The notes: generated by a model from the sequence alone, not told the origin. Positions 37,853 to 47,518 are shown, numbered from the stretch's first letter. The stretch: DNA of 64,000 nt from Haloarcula mannanilytica (GCF_005406125.1 NZ_BIXZ01000001.1:1302001-1366000); one strand, 5' to 3'. Numbers and translations: made by a program.

Positions 37853-38569
37853 TCAGTCGGCACTCTGCCCGGCGAACGTCTCCGAGACCACTTCGGTCAG
37901 ATCGATCTTGTCAACGGTAATCGCGTCGACGTTGGCGAACAGGAAGCCGGCGAAGCCGACACGGATCAGCAGGCCGATGTACTCGGAGAGGACCGTTATC
38001 ACGAACGGGTCGAACACGTTCCCGATGGCGATGATCGCATAGGCGATGAGCATGCCGGTGAGGAACAACAGGAGGTTCCGGGACTTCCAGTGGAGCAGGC
38101 GCTGGTCGTCCGGGAGGGCGTCCGCGCGCCGCCAGATAGGGCCGGCAAACAGATACGCCAGCACTCCGTGGCCGACGACAGCCACCAGGATCCCAGCGAG
38201 GGCGATGGGACCGCCAGCGATAGCGGCCACGTTGAACGCGAGCACCTGAACCAGCGGAATCCCGGCGACGATGGCGAGCGTTCGGTGGGATTCGTTGGCG
38301 AGCAGGACCGTAACGACGTACAGCGTCGAGTAGGTGACGAAGTCATCGAGTATCTTCGGCAGATCCGTCTCACTGCCCGCGATATCGACGAATCCGATAC
38401 CCAGCGCCGAGAGAGCGGTCATCACCGTGGCGAATCCGACGACGCCAACGACCGGGTAGCAGTAACGTCGCTTGGCGGCCGGAAGCCGACGGAGCCAGGC
38501 CAGGAGGACGACCAGCGACGCGGTGTAGACGAGCGCCGAAACCGTCAGCACCATCTCGGTACTACTCAT
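37853..38569 (-). CDS. opsin-related seven-helix protein lacking the retinal lysine
   Basis: 238 residues with seven hydrophobic helices (about 5-26, 37-61, 74-91, 97-118, 121-143, 164-184, 188-214). [20 protein letters not shown] and the [16 protein letters not shown] and [10 protein letters not shown] stretches align with N. pharaonis sensory rhodopsin II. The Schiff-base Lys205 becomes Arg203 (codon at 37961-37963); helix-F retinal contacts Trp171/Tyr174/Trp178 are Thr171/Leu174/Ala178, Trp76 is Asp76 and Asp201 is Gly199. Asp75 and the transducer-contact Tyr199 (here Tyr197) remain. No lysine lies in helix G. It overlaps the upstream transducer by eight bases, the htrII-sopII order. Retinal binding in the usual way is therefore ruled out; the ligand is unknown. 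Confidence 0.85.
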   Translation of the reverse strand: MSSTEMVLTVSALVYTASLVVLLAWLRRLPAAKRRYCYPVVGVVGFATVMTALSALGIGFVDIAGSETDLPKILDDFVTYSTLYVVTVLLANESHRTLAIVAGIPLVQVLAFNVAAIAGGPIALAGILVAVVGHGVLAYLFAGPIWRRADALPDDQRLLHWKSRNLLLFLTGMLIAYAIIAIGNVFDPFVITVLSEYIGLLIRVGFAGFLFANVDAITVDKIDLTEVVSETFAGQSAD

Positions 38570-40163
38570 CGGCTCCCCCCGAAGCTGGCCGCACGCTCGT
38601 CTGGTTCGGAGTTCCTCCAGCGTCCGTGGCGCTCGCCCGCGTCTCGAACGTCGAGAGCCGGTCGATGAGTTCCCGGGTCCGCGCAGAGAGGTCGTCGGCC
38701 CGCTGCCGGACGGCGCTCATCGTTTCGGCGGTTTCCTGGGCCGTATCGGCCAGGTCGTGGGACTGCCTGGCGACATCACTGGCGGCCTCGCCGACGGTGT
38801 CGATAGTTGCGGCCAGTTCTTCGGTTGCACTGGCACCGTCGTCGGTCGCCCGCGAGATTTCGGCCATCGCGTCGTCGACATCGTCGACAGTGTCAGTCAG
38901 TCGCTCGACGGCATCGCCGACCTGGTTGACGGTGGTCACGCCCGCACTGATGCGCTCGCTGGTGTGGTCCATCTCGTCGGCGACCTCGTCGACTTCCCCG
39001 CGAGCGCCCTCGACGATTCCCTCGATCTCGTCGATGGCTGCCTGGGTTTCCTCCGCGAGGGTCTTGACTTCCTCTGCGACGACAGCGAACCCGTCACCGC
39101 CGTCGCCGGCGTGTGAGGCCTCGATGTTCGCGTTCAGTGCGAGCATGTTCGTCTGTTCGGCGATGTCGTCGATCAGTTCAGTCGTGGCTGCCACGTCGTC
39201 CATACGGTCGTCCAGGTCAGTCACGAGCGCGTCGAGGTGGGTCACGGCGGTTTCGATCCCTTCGATGGCCTCGATGGCCGCCTCGGTCCGGTCCGCCCCG
39301 GTCGCGCCAACGTCGGCGGCTTCGCCGGCCTGTCGAGCGACCTCGTCTGTCGTTGAGGCGACTTCCTCGACGGTCGCGGACAGGTCGTTCGTTTCCTCGA
39401 TGGCCGTTTCGAGTTGGGTCGCCTGCGCCTCGATATCGCCGGCCAGTTCTCGAATATCATCGGCAAGGGACTGGTTGAGTTCCTCGATCTCCGTCGCGTC
39501 TGTGGCGACGGCTGTACTGGCTTTCTCAACGTCAGTCGCGAACTGCCGGATATCGTCGACAGTCTCGGAGAGACCGTCGGCCATCTCCTCGTAGGCCACC
39601 GAGATCCGTTCGACGGCATCGACATCAGTGTCAGCGTCGAGGCGTTGAGTGAAATCGCCGTCGGCCGCGGCCGTCATCGCGTCACCGATGTCGGTGGCGT
39701 GCTCGAGGAGGGTTTCGTTAAACTCCTCTGCGTCCTGTCGGGCCGCCTGTGCGTCTTGCTTGGCCTGTTCAGCCTCCTCGCGGGCGGTCTCTGACTCGTC
39801 GAACGCGTCGCTAAGGGAGTGGCGCATGCTGTCGAACGCGGATGCGAGACGCCCGAACTCGTCAGCACGGTCGACATCCGGACTGGTGTCGAGGTTCCCG
39901 TCCTCGATTGCCGTCGCAGCGTCGGTCAGTCGCCGGAGTTCGACCGCTGCGTTCCCGGCCAGCACGATAGCGAGCAATCCAAGATTGAGCGTTACGACGA
40001 ACAACGTCCCCGAAAGAGCCGCGAGCCCAGCCCCCTGATTTGCCGCGTGTGCGGCAAACACAGCCCCGAACCCGAGCGTGACCAGGAGCGTCACACCGAT
40101 TGCGAGCCCGATCCGCCGGCTGTAGTGGGCCACAACCCTCGTTCGGACGGTCGTCTCAGTCAT
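38562..40163 (-). CDS. HtrII-like methyl-accepting transducer
   Basis: 533 residues. Two N-terminal membrane helices (about 19-40 and 49-70) joined by a very short loop, as in NpHtrII rather than HtrI or a periplasmic-sensor MCP. A HAMP and a second HAMP-like region (about 70-205) precede the cytoplasmic coiled coil with the signalling hairpin [20 protein letters not shown]. Helix 2 keeps the Asn60-Leu-Gly-Leu that matches HtrII Asn74, the residue that contacts the receptor tyrosine. It would relay to CheA/CheW. Expressed with the opsin-related protein; TATA-like box 25-33 bases upstream. Confidence 0.9.
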   Translation of the reverse strand: MTETTVRTRVVAHYSRRIGLAIGVTLLVTLGFGAVFAAHAANQGAGLAALSGTLFVVTLNLGLLAIVLAGNAAVELRRLTDAATAIEDGNLDTSPDVDRADEFGRLASAFDSMRHSLSDAFDESETAREEAEQAKQDAQAARQDAEEFNETLLEHATDIGDAMTAAADGDFTQRLDADTDVDAVERISVAYEEMADGLSETVDDIRQFATDVEKASTAVATDATEIEELNQSLADDIRELAGDIEAQATQLETAIEETNDLSATVEEVASTTDEVARQAGEAADVGATGADRTEAAIEAIEGIETAVTHLDALVTDLDDRMDDVAATTELIDDIAEQTNMLALNANIEASHAGDGGDGFAVVAEEVKTLAEETQAAIDEIEGIVEGARGEVDEVADEMDHTSERISAGVTTVNQVGDAVERLTDTVDDVDDAMAEISRATDDGASATEELAATIDTVGEAASDVARQSHDLADTAQETAETMSAVRQRADDLSARTRELIDRLSTFETRASATDAGGTPNQTSVRPASGGADE

Positions 40164-40186
40164 ACGTTCGACTCTCCGACCACCCG

Positions 40187-40195
40187 ACTTATTCC
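40187..40195 (-). promoter_or_regulatory. TATA-like box of the transducer-opsin operon
   Basis: Minus-strand GGAATAAGT lies 25-33 bases before the transducer ATG at 40163, giving a leaderless or nearly leaderless message for both genes. Confidence 0.45.
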
Positions 40196-40348
40196 TATCT
40201 TTCCGAGTTCAGATACTGATAACTAGCTCAATAGAGTCTAAAACAGTCTTTCATGGACATTCGTATTTGGCAGTCGAATCAGCACTCCCACCACCGTCGT
40301 TATGCAGCCAAAAGTGAAATACCTCGCAAAAACGCCCCAGTTCGACAG

Positions 40349-40666
40349 TTATCGGCCGATCTTGGCACCGGGTGCCTTGATGACGAGTTCCCCATCGCTT
40401 CGAACAGTGACGGAGTGACCGGCGTATTCAAAGGAGATACTGACGGGTGTCGAGCGGTCCGACGAGTCAACGAGCGAGTCCAGTGCTTCGGGGTCGATAG
40501 TCTCGTACAGCGGGGCGAAATCAGTCTGTTCCCGGCCAGTCATGGCGGAGATGTATTCCGTCACCGCTGCGCTCGGTTGGGTCTCGGTCCAGTCAAACTG
40601 CTTGCGTGTCACGTTCATCGGTATCGAAGAATTCTCGTCCCCGCTTCGTCCGTTACTTTTACTCAT
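40349..40666 (-). CDS. HalOD1 output-domain protein
   Basis: 105 residues. The C-terminal ~70 match haloarchaeal output domain 1: YETIDPEALDSLV followed by STPVSISFEYAGHSVTVRSDGELVI. HalOD1 occurs alone or fused to response-regulator receivers and is thought to act as an effector in haloarchaeal signalling. A polar 30-residue extension precedes it; there is no receiver domain. It lies 185 bases upstream of the transducer on the same strand, with its own A/T-rich promoter. Confidence 0.85.
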   Translation of the reverse strand: MSKSNGRSGDENSSIPMNVTRKQFDWTETQPSAAVTEYISAMTGREQTDFAPLYETIDPEALDSLVDSSDRSTPVSISFEYAGHSVTVRSDGELVIKAPGAKIGR

Positions 40667-40816
40667 GGTGGTTTGTCTATCTGCATCAAAGTAGTACGCA
40701 GTAATATAGTCTTCCCAGCATTATCAGACTGTGAAAAGACGGGGCACCGCGATCAGGGCGGGCGAAATCAAGCAGTATCGTCGATTTTCGTCGGTTTTCG
40801 TCGGTTCTCGCCCGGG

Positions 40817-41920
40817 TTACAGGTCGGCTGCGTCTTCGATTGCGTCGGTTAGCTTCTTGATACTCTCGACGGTATGTTCGCCCATGTGTCCGATTCGGAA
40901 ACTCTCCTCGCTGATGTCGCCGTAGCCACTGGAGAACACCATGTCGTACTCCTCGGAGACGGCCTCGACCGTCTCGGCGACGTTGATCCCCTGCGTGTTC
41001 TCGATACAGGTCACCGTCTGGGACTCGTAGCCCTCCTCGGGGTAGAGGTCGAAGTGCTCGCGGGCCCACTCGCGCGTGTACTCGGCCATCTCCTGGTGGC
41101 GCTGGTCGCGGGCGTCGTGGGTCTCATCGAGCATGTGTTTCATCTGCTTGCGGTAGGCGAGCATCAGCGGAATCGCCGGCGTGGAGTGGGTCTGGCCCTT
41201 CCGGTCGTAGTAGTCGAGCGTGCGCTGGAAGCCGCCGTACCACGACGCCGAGTCCTTCTCCAGTTCCCGCTCGTAGGCGGCGTCGCTGACGGCACAGACC
41301 GCGAGGCCGGGCGGCATGGCGAAGGCCTTCTGCGTGGACGTGAAGATGGCGTCGATGCCGTGGGCCTCGATGTCGATCTGGTCGCCGCCGAGACAGGAGA
41401 TGGCGTCGACGACGAAGTAGGTGTCCGGGTACTCCGCGACCACGTCGCCGATTTCCTCGATCGGGTTCCGGACGCCGGTCGAGGTCTCGTTCATCACGGC
41501 CCCGACGGCGTCGTAGTCGCCGGATTCGAGCGCGTCGCGGATGTCGTCTGGTTTGACTGCTCTGCCCCAGTCGTACTCGATGCGGTCGACATCTTTGCCG
41601 AGTCGCTGTGCGACGTTGGCCTGGCGCTCGCTGAACGCGCCGGAGGTCGGCACGAGCATGCTGTCCTCGACGAGGTTGAGCGTCGTCGCTTCCCAGAACT
41701 CCGTGCCCGACGCCGTGAGCACGATGACATCGTTGTCAGTGCCGAGGAACTCCTTCGTGTCCTCGACGATGGTGGTGTAGAGGTCCGTCATCCGGTCCAT
41801 CCGGTGGCCGAACATCGGTTCGGCCATCGCCTCGATAACGTCCTCGCGCACCTCTGTCGGCCCCGGGAGATACAGCGTTTTGTCCTGGTAGTCGTCTTTG
41901 TATTCGCGTTTTTCGGTCAC
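40817..41920 (-). CDS. class V PLP aminotransferase (alanine-glyoxylate / serine type)
   Basis: 367 residues from GTG 41920 (TEKREYKDDYQDKTLYLPGPTEV), chosen because homologues start there and an AGGTGG sequence precedes it. An ATG at 41962 would add 14 poorly conserved residues. Motifs: LYLPGPTEVREDVIEAMAEPMFGHR, LTASGTEFWEATTLNLV, FVVDAISCLGGDQID and the PLP-lysine region FTSTQKAFAMPPGLAVC, with a C-terminal FRIGHMGEHT. It moves an amino group between alanine or serine and glyoxylate or pyruvate; the exact substrate is uncertain. Confidence 0.88.
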   Translation of the reverse strand: MTEKREYKDDYQDKTLYLPGPTEVREDVIEAMAEPMFGHRMDRMTDLYTTIVEDTKEFLGTDNDVIVLTASGTEFWEATTLNLVEDSMLVPTSGAFSERQANVAQRLGKDVDRIEYDWGRAVKPDDIRDALESGDYDAVGAVMNETSTGVRNPIEEIGDVVAEYPDTYFVVDAISCLGGDQIDIEAHGIDAIFTSTQKAFAMPPGLAVCAVSDAAYERELEKDSASWYGGFQRTLDYYDRKGQTHSTPAIPLMLAYRKQMKHMLDETHDARDQRHQEMAEYTREWAREHFDLYPEEGYESQTVTCIENTQGINVAETVEAVSEEYDMVFSSGYGDISEESFRIGHMGEHTVESIKKLTDAIEDAADL

Positions 41921-42139
41921 AGAACCACCTGTAGTAGGTGAGTGCTCGAATCCAGGGGGCATGGTAGTTTTGATACCGGGCGAGGGCCACCGTCTCACCC
42001 CCAGCAGCGACCGGGGCCAGCGGGACGGTGTCGCCGTCCCCGCAGAGCGTCCGCGCCGACGGGGATAACTCAGACAGCGACTGTACTCTACAGGAAGTAT
42101 TTGTCAATGGGGATGGTAAACACACACACGTCCTCACAT

Positions 42140-42298
42140 ATGGGTCGCCACGCCCCGCTCACGGACGATCAGCGAACGGCCGTCGCCCACCGGGCAGTCG
42201 AGCAGGTCGCTGCCACGCTCGCCGAGATGCACGATGACTCGCGACCGGTCCAACGTACGCCGGTCAGCGGCGACGGTACAGACGGACGCCGTACATGA
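42140..42298 (+). CDS. possible 52-residue small protein
   Basis: Starts MGRHAPLTDDQRTAVAHRAV and runs as one amphipathic helix with a basic, polar end. Third-position G/C bias is gene-like over the helix. It overlaps the 3' end of the convergent zinc-ribbon gene by 35 bases. No family was recognised and an upstream ATG (42110) is possible. Weak evidence. Confidence 0.3.
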   Translation: MGRHAPLTDDQRTAVAHRAVEQVAATLAEMHDDSRPVQRTPVSGDGTDGRRT

Positions 42299-42806
42299 CA
42301 AATCCGGCGTAGATCGCCGGCCCGAGCAGGACCGTCGGCATTGTCGCTATCACGCCGTTGTACAGGTATCCGAGGAGAACGTCGATAAAGACTAACAGGA
42401 AGGGCGCGAGCGCGAGCGCCTTCCCGCCGGTTCTGACCGCGTCGTCGACTGTCGACCGGGAGGCACCGATCGCTGCAACGCCGGCGACAACGAGGATATA
42501 CGACAGCGTGACACCCGGCGGTGAGACGATCGGGAGCGTAAACAGCGCAATCGTCCCGAGGGCGAAGCCGACGACCCGTGGTCCGTTGTCGCTCCCAGCG
42601 AGCGCGTGCTGGATCCCGTCGAGGTCGCCGGCGTTCAGCGCCGCTTCGAGGTCCGACGTGGTTTGACTGCCGCCGCCAGCGTCGAGGACCGTTGTCCCGG
42701 TCCCGGCGTCGACCGGGCTGTCGAAGTCCCGGCCGCAGTGCATACACCACGTCGCGGTCGCACTGACTTTCTCCGAGCAGTGGGGGCAGCGGGGATCGGC
42801 GGTCAT
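42264..42806 (-). CDS. zinc-ribbon membrane protein
   Basis: 180 residues. An N-terminal zinc ribbon (CPHCSEKVSATATWCMHCGRDF, two C-x-x-C pairs) is followed by a linker and four hydrophobic segments (about 78-95, 98-115, 125-145, 150-172). The ribbon sits in the cytoplasm by the positive-inside rule. Similar haloarchaeal proteins are annotated only as zinc-ribbon domain proteins. Divergent from the 42881 gene. Confidence 0.72.
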   Translation of the reverse strand: MTADPRCPHCSEKVSATATWCMHCGRDFDSPVDAGTGTTVLDAGGGSQTTSDLEAALNAGDLDGIQHALAGSDNGPRVVGFALGTIALFTLPIVSPPGVTLSYILVVAGVAAIGASRSTVDDAVRTGGKALALAPFLLVFIDVLLGYLYNGVIATMPTVLLGPAIYAGFVMYGVRLYRRR

Positions 42807-42880
42807 ACTGTCATGTTCGAGGGCGCACAGTTAGCGGTTACGGGGGGAGAATATACACGTGTCCACGGGAAAGGGGGTGT

Positions 42881-43510
42881 ATGGATTGGGTCGCACGGGC
42901 CGAGAGCCTCCTGTACGACGGCGAGGTGATCGAAGCGGACGTTCGCCTGGACCGCGGCGGGGTCGTCGTGACAAGCCATCGCGTCCTCGTGTTCACGCCG
43001 GACCGCGAGGGGTCGAACTACAGGCAGGTCGACCGCCCCAACGTCGAAGGCGTTGATGTCACCACGAGCGGTGACTGGTCGTTCCTCGAACTCGGCGTGA
43101 AGGCGCTGGTCGTCGGTGTCGTGCTGGTAGCCGCCGGGATGACGGTGAGCCTCGATAGCCTCGTCAGCAACGTCTCGCTTGACAGCGGCGGTGCCACCAG
43201 TGCCGTCGGTATCGGCGGGATGCTGGGGATGCTCCAGACGATGCTGACGCTGATGGCACAACTGGACGACCTGCTGCGCCTGTTTGGCGGCCTCGCGCTG
43301 GCCTTTGCCGCCGTCGTCCTCGGGGTGTATCTCTGGAGCCGCGACCGGCTACTCGTCGTGCGCGTCGCCGGCGACGACGACATCGAACTGACCGCACCGG
43401 ACGACGAGAGCGTCGTCGACCGAATCGAGGCCGCCATCGTTCCGGGCGCGGCACCCGCCGACGCCGCAAATCCGGACCAGCAGCCACAGTCCGAGGACCC
43501 GCTCCCGTGA
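42881..43510 (+). CDS. membrane protein with N-terminal PH-like domain
   Basis: 209 residues. The first ~70 residues show strands reminiscent of bacterial PH domains (ESLLYDGEVIEADVRLDRGGVVVTSHRVLVFTPD), followed by two hydrophobic segments (about 72-95 and 128-150) around a Ser/Gly-rich loop and a second strand set (DRLLVVRVAGDDDIELTAP). The Pro/Gln-rich tail is flexible. Cytoplasmic and membrane-anchored; function unknown. 33 bases upstream of uvrC. Confidence 0.7.
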   Translation: MDWVARAESLLYDGEVIEADVRLDRGGVVVTSHRVLVFTPDREGSNYRQVDRPNVEGVDVTTSGDWSFLELGVKALVVGVVLVAAGMTVSLDSLVSNVSLDSGGATSAVGIGGMLGMLQTMLTLMAQLDDLLRLFGGLALAFAAVVLGVYLWSRDRLLVVRVAGDDDIELTAPDDESVVDRIEAAIVPGAAPADAANPDQQPQSEDPLP

Positions 43511-43543
43511 CGTTCAACCCCACCGAGCGCCAAGCCTGAGCTA

Positions 43544-45289
43544 ATGGACGCCGAGGAGGTTCGAGAGCGCGCGGGGTCGTTGCCATCGGAGCCCGGCGTG
43601 TACCTGTTCGAACAGGAGCGCGACGGCCAGCGCCGCGTTCTCTACGTCGGGAAAGCCGTCGACCTGCGGGACCGCGTGCGCTCCTACGCCGATCCGCGCA
43701 GCGAGCGCATCGCCAAGATGGTCGAACGAGCCGAAACCATCGACTTCGCGGTCACCGACACCGAGACGCAAGCGCTGTTGCTCGAAGCGAACCTGATCAA
43801 GCGCCACCGGCCGCCCTACAACGTCCGACTGAAAGACGACAAGTCCTACCCGCTGGTCCAGCTGACCGACCATGCCGTCCCTCGAATCAAGGTGACCCGC
43901 GACCCCGAGGACGGCGCGACCGTCTACGGGCCGTTCACCGACAAGGGTCGGGTCGAAACGGTGGTGAAGGCCCTGCGGGAGACCTACGGCCTGCGGGGCT
44001 GTTCCGACCACAAGTACAGCAACCGGGACCGCCCCTGTCTGGACTACGAGATGGGTATCTGCACCGCGCCCTGCACCGGCGAAATCAGCGAAAGCGACTA
44101 CGCCGAAGATGTCGAGGCCGTTACGCGGTACTTCGAGGGCGAGACCGGCGTGCTCGCGGACCCGCTGCGCCGCGAGATGGAAGCCGCCGCCCAGTCCCAA
44201 GAGTTCGAGCGCGCCGCGAACCTCCGGGACAAGCTCGGGGCCGTCGAGGCGCTCCACGGCGAAGGCGACACCGCCGTCAGCGACTCCGGTGGGTACCAGA
44301 CGACGGACGTGCTCGGGGCCGCCATCGAGGGCGAGCGCGCCATCGTCGCCCGACTCCACGCCGAGGGCGGCAAGCTCATCGAACGGGACCGGCACACGCT
44401 GGAGGCCCCGGACGGCGAGGGGACCGCCGGCGTGTACCGGGCGTTCATTCCGCAGTACTACGCCGAACGGGAGTTGCCCGACCGGATTCTCTGTGCCGAA
44501 GCCCCCGCCGACCCGGATATCGAGACGTGGCTGAAGAGCGAGGGCGTCACTCTCGGCGTGCCCGGGGCTGGACGGGAGGCGACGCTGGTCGACCTTGCGC
44601 TGAAAAACGCCCGCCAACGTGGCGGGACTGACGACGAGACCGGCGGACTGGCCGACGCGCTGGGAATCGACCGCCCGAGCCGCATCGAGGGGTTCGACGT
44701 GAGCCACGCTCAGGGCCGGTCAGCCGTCGGCTCGAACGTCACCTTCGTCGACGAGACGCCTGAAAAAAGCGACTACCGCCGGAAGAAGCTCACCGAGCAA
44801 AACGACGACTACGCGAACATGCGCGAACTCGTCCGCTGGCGGGCCACACGCGCCGTCGAGGACCGTGACGACCGGCCGGACCCGGACCTGCTGCTCATCG
44901 ACGGCGGCGACGGCCAGCTTGGGGCGGCCCGCGACGCCCTCGCCGAGACCGGCTGGGACGTGCCCGCCATCGCGCTGGCGAAAGACGAGGAGCTAGTCAT
45001 CACGCCCGACCGCGTGTACGACTGGGACGACGACGCACCACACCTGCATCTCCTCCAGCGGATTCGCGACGAGGCCCACCGCTTTGCCGTCCAGTACCAT
45101 CAGACGCTACGGGACGAAGTGTCGACGACGCTCGACGACGTGCCCGGTATCGGCCCCGAAACGCGGAAGCGACTGCTCCGGCGCTTCGGCAGCGTCGACA
45201 ACGTCAGGACGGCCTCCGACGAAGAACTGACAGCTATCGACGGCATCGGCGAGCAGACCGCGGAGACGATTCGGTCGCAGCTCCAGTGA
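43544..45289 (+). CDS. uvrC: excinuclease ABC subunit C
   Basis: 581 residues. N-terminal GIY-YIG nuclease ([32 protein letters not shown]), a cysteine-bearing segment ([28 protein letters not shown]), UVR motif ([18 protein letters not shown]), RNase-H-like endonuclease with [13 protein letters not shown], and C-terminal HhH pairs ([34 protein letters not shown]). It makes both incisions in nucleotide excision repair with UvrA and UvrB. Bacterial-type Uvr proteins are normal in haloarchaea. Confidence 0.95.
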   Translation: MDAEEVRERAGSLPSEPGVYLFEQERDGQRRVLYVGKAVDLRDRVRSYADPRSERIAKMVERAETIDFAVTDTETQALLLEANLIKRHRPPYNVRLKDDKSYPLVQLTDHAVPRIKVTRDPEDGATVYGPFTDKGRVETVVKALRETYGLRGCSDHKYSNRDRPCLDYEMGICTAPCTGEISESDYAEDVEAVTRYFEGETGVLADPLRREMEAAAQSQEFERAANLRDKLGAVEALHGEGDTAVSDSGGYQTTDVLGAAIEGERAIVARLHAEGGKLIERDRHTLEAPDGEGTAGVYRAFIPQYYAERELPDRILCAEAPADPDIETWLKSEGVTLGVPGAGREATLVDLALKNARQRGGTDDETGGLADALGIDRPSRIEGFDVSHAQGRSAVGSNVTFVDETPEKSDYRRKKLTEQNDDYANMRELVRWRATRAVEDRDDRPDPDLLLIDGGDGQLGAARDALAETGWDVPAIALAKDEELVITPDRVYDWDDDAPHLHLLQRIRDEAHRFAVQYHQTLRDEVSTTLDDVPGIGPETRKRLLRRFGSVDNVRTASDEELTAIDGIGEQTAETIRSQLQ

Positions 45290-45397
45290 TTTCGTATAGC
45301 AGATAGTAGTTTATTCCTGGCGAGCGATCAGAGACACTATTCTGTCGAAACGAGCCGAAGAAAGCCGCTAAGCTACGATTCCAGAGGACAGACGCCG

Positions 45398-46114
45398 TTA
45401 CGGCTCGACGACCGTGTTCCGGAGCGTCCCGACACCGTCGTAGGTGATCTCGATCGTGTCACCGGGTGCGACCGTCCCCGGATTGGCGGGGCTCCCGAAC
45501 GCGACGACATCGCCGGGCCGGAAGGTGAACCGTTCCGAGAGGTACGCGACCACCTCGTGTGGCCCAAACAGCATCTCGCTGGTGTTGGCGGACTGGCGGC
45601 GCTCGTCACCGATGTCGGTGTGCATGTCGATACCCGTGGGGTCCACGTCCGTCTCGATCCAGGGACCGAGGGGCGCGGAGCCGTCGAAGGCTTTCCGTGC
45701 GGTTCGGCCCTGCTGGTCCAGCGCGTCGACATCATTCAGTATCGTGTACCCTCGGACAGCGTCCGGGACCGCAGCGGGGTCGAGGTCGTGGCACCGTTTG
45801 CCGATGACCGCAGCTAACTCCCCGGCGTAGGTGAGTTCGTCGCTGAACGGCGGGTACGGAATGTCTTGTTCGTGGGCGAGCAGTGCCGTCGGGGGCTTGA
45901 TGAAGAAATCCGGTTCCTCGGGCCGGTCGTAGTCCATCTGGTCGTTGGTAGCGGCGTAGTTCCGGCCGACGCAGTACAGCGCGGTCGGTTCACATGGCGG
46001 TAGCAATCGTCCATCGCGCCCGACTGCGTACTGGCCGTCGTCGGTATGGACGACACCGTCAACGTATTCACCCGAGACCGGTCCGTCATCCGTCAGGAGT
46101 CGCGCGATTCGCAT
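45398..46114 (-). CDS. fumarylacetoacetate hydrolase-family enzyme
   Basis: 238 residues, the compact FAH fold: YCVGRNYAATNDQM, FFIKPPTALLAHEQDI, ELTYAGELAAVIGKRC, GYTILNDVDALDQQ and FGSPANPGTVAPGDTIEI. Members are hydrolases, decarboxylases, isomerases or dehydratases, including 2-keto-3-deoxy-sugar-acid dehydratases and acylpyruvases. The metal-binding Glu/Asp set appears present. The nearby pentose cluster makes a sugar-acid dehydratase role possible, but 3 kb of other genes intervene. Substrate unknown. Confidence 0.82.
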   Translation of the reverse strand: MRIARLLTDDGPVSGEYVDGVVHTDDGQYAVGRDGRLLPPCEPTALYCVGRNYAATNDQMDYDRPEEPDFFIKPPTALLAHEQDIPYPPFSDELTYAGELAAVIGKRCHDLDPAAVPDAVRGYTILNDVDALDQQGRTARKAFDGSAPLGPWIETDVDPTGIDMHTDIGDERRQSANTSEMLFGPHEVVAYLSERFTFRPGDVVAFGSPANPGTVAPGDTIEITYDGVGTLRNTVVEP

Positions 46115-46370
46115 ACTGAGTGGTCTGTGTGGCGGTGAAAAAGGCGTGTCGGCTACAATGTGGGTAGCGCGACCCCGATCCTCCAGAATACAACCAGAAT
46201 AAGTGTTCTACCGCCGTTTTGCTGGCATAACGATCTTGCAGCTGTGACTTCAGTAAATCAAATACCGCGATATCAAATATCGTAATAGATGTGAACTCGG
46301 CGTCGAAGCAGTCCAAGCACCGGACGGCAGTTGCACCACCGAAGCGGTTTTTTCGCGCAACGGCGTACCG

Positions 46371-47321
46371 ATGAACATGGCTGTGACCCGACGGCTCCTG
46401 ATGGCCGTCGTCGGACTGTCATCGCTGTTGATCTATCTCGGGGCAGCGTATGTGGGGTACGTGCTTCTGTTGCCGGTGTGGGACAGTCGCCCGTCACCGG
46501 CGATGGCCGGGGTAGTCGTCATCGGGACGGCAATCGTTTTCGGCGTTGTGAGCTACTGGGGCGCGACAGCACAACTCAAGCGATCACTCGATGCGGTCGA
46601 ACTCCGGCGGGCGCGTGCGCCCGACGTATATCAACAGCTCGACGCGCTCGTCGAGCAGATGGATATCCAGACGCCGAGGTTGCTACTGGCAGAGCTACCG
46701 GTCCCAAATGCGTTCGCTATCGGCGGGGGCGCTGGCGCGATTGTCGTAGACCGGCGGCTGTTCCGACTGCTCTCGGCCCCTGAGTTCGAGGCGCTGCTGG
46801 CACACGAACTCGCACATCTGGAAACCCACGATGCGCTCGTCCAGACTGTCGCGTACAGCCTCGTCCAAACGCTTGTCGGGCTCGTCGGCCTCGTTCTGTT
46901 TCCTGTAGTGGTGTTGAGCGGTGGTATCGCCCGATCGCTTGCGTTACTCCGTGGCGACCCGTCGTCGTGGTCACGATCGTGGTTCGGTCGGACCCAGCGG
47001 TACGCCCTACAGATCGTTGCTGTCCTTGGAGTGGCCGTGACACTCCTGATACTCGGCTACTCCAGACGCCGTGAAGTGGCGGCCGATGACCGCGCAGTCG
47101 AAGTGACGGGGAACCCCATCGCGCTTGCCCGAGCGCTTAAAACGATCGAGCGGGCTTCGAAACCGCATTTCGACCCTCTGAGACAACTGTACGTTCATGG
47201 TGAGACGGACACCGAACTGTCGCGCCTCTTGTCGACGCATCCACCGATGGACGAACGAATCCAGCGGTTAAAGGAGCGAGCACGACATACCAAGACAATT
47301 CCACGGCGAGAAACAAGCTGA
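46371..47321 (+). CDS. HtpX-like M48 membrane metalloprotease
   Basis: 316 residues. Two N-terminal membrane helices (about 11-33 and 45-68), then an M48 protease domain with the zinc motif HELAH (145-149) and a third ligand glutamate in SRRREVAADDRAVEV; two more hydrophobic segments precede it. HtpX-type enzymes degrade misfolded membrane proteins, with the catalytic site in the cytoplasm. ATG 46371 is three codons before a second Met. Divergent from the FAH gene. Confidence 0.87.
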   Translation: MNMAVTRRLLMAVVGLSSLLIYLGAAYVGYVLLLPVWDSRPSPAMAGVVVIGTAIVFGVVSYWGATAQLKRSLDAVELRRARAPDVYQQLDALVEQMDIQTPRLLLAELPVPNAFAIGGGAGAIVVDRRLFRLLSAPEFEALLAHELAHLETHDALVQTVAYSLVQTLVGLVGLVLFPVVVLSGGIARSLALLRGDPSSWSRSWFGRTQRYALQIVAVLGVAVTLLILGYSRRREVAADDRAVEVTGNPIALARALKTIERASKPHFDPLRQLYVHGETDTELSRLLSTHPPMDERIQRLKERARHTKTIPRRETS

Positions 47322-47436
47322 TAGGAACTGGAAAACAGTGGTATTCCGGGATAGAACACCAATAGAAGGGGTGGCCAGGTTCACACATAGAGTTCTCGAA
47401 TATGGATCTATATTCTCCTAATATGTGGTCAAAATT

Positions 47437-47465
47437 CATAGTATCCATATCTAACGGATACTATG
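47437..47465. promoter_or_regulatory. ten-base inverted repeat upstream of the ArsR-type gene
   Basis: CATAGTATCC (47437-47446) and GGATACTATG (47456-47465) are perfect complements around a nine-base spacer. It lies about 55 bases upstream of the ArsR TATA box and 115 bases after the M48 stop, so it could be an operator or the terminator of the M48 transcript. Confidence 0.45.
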
Positions 47466-47518
47466 GGTAGCAAGTCGGGAGACGGCCGCGACTGACAACA
47501 GCATCTGTGGCACGGAGG

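Noticed and set aside
37853-38569. Calling this protein an ordinary sensory rhodopsin
   Set aside because: The retinal Schiff-base lysine is an arginine codon, and the pocket Trp/Tyr residues are lost; helix pattern alone is not enough for a retinal protein.
40253-40852. 199-residue plus-strand ORF over the HalOD1 gene
   Set aside because: It is antisense to the recognisable HalOD1 domain and lacks coding bias.
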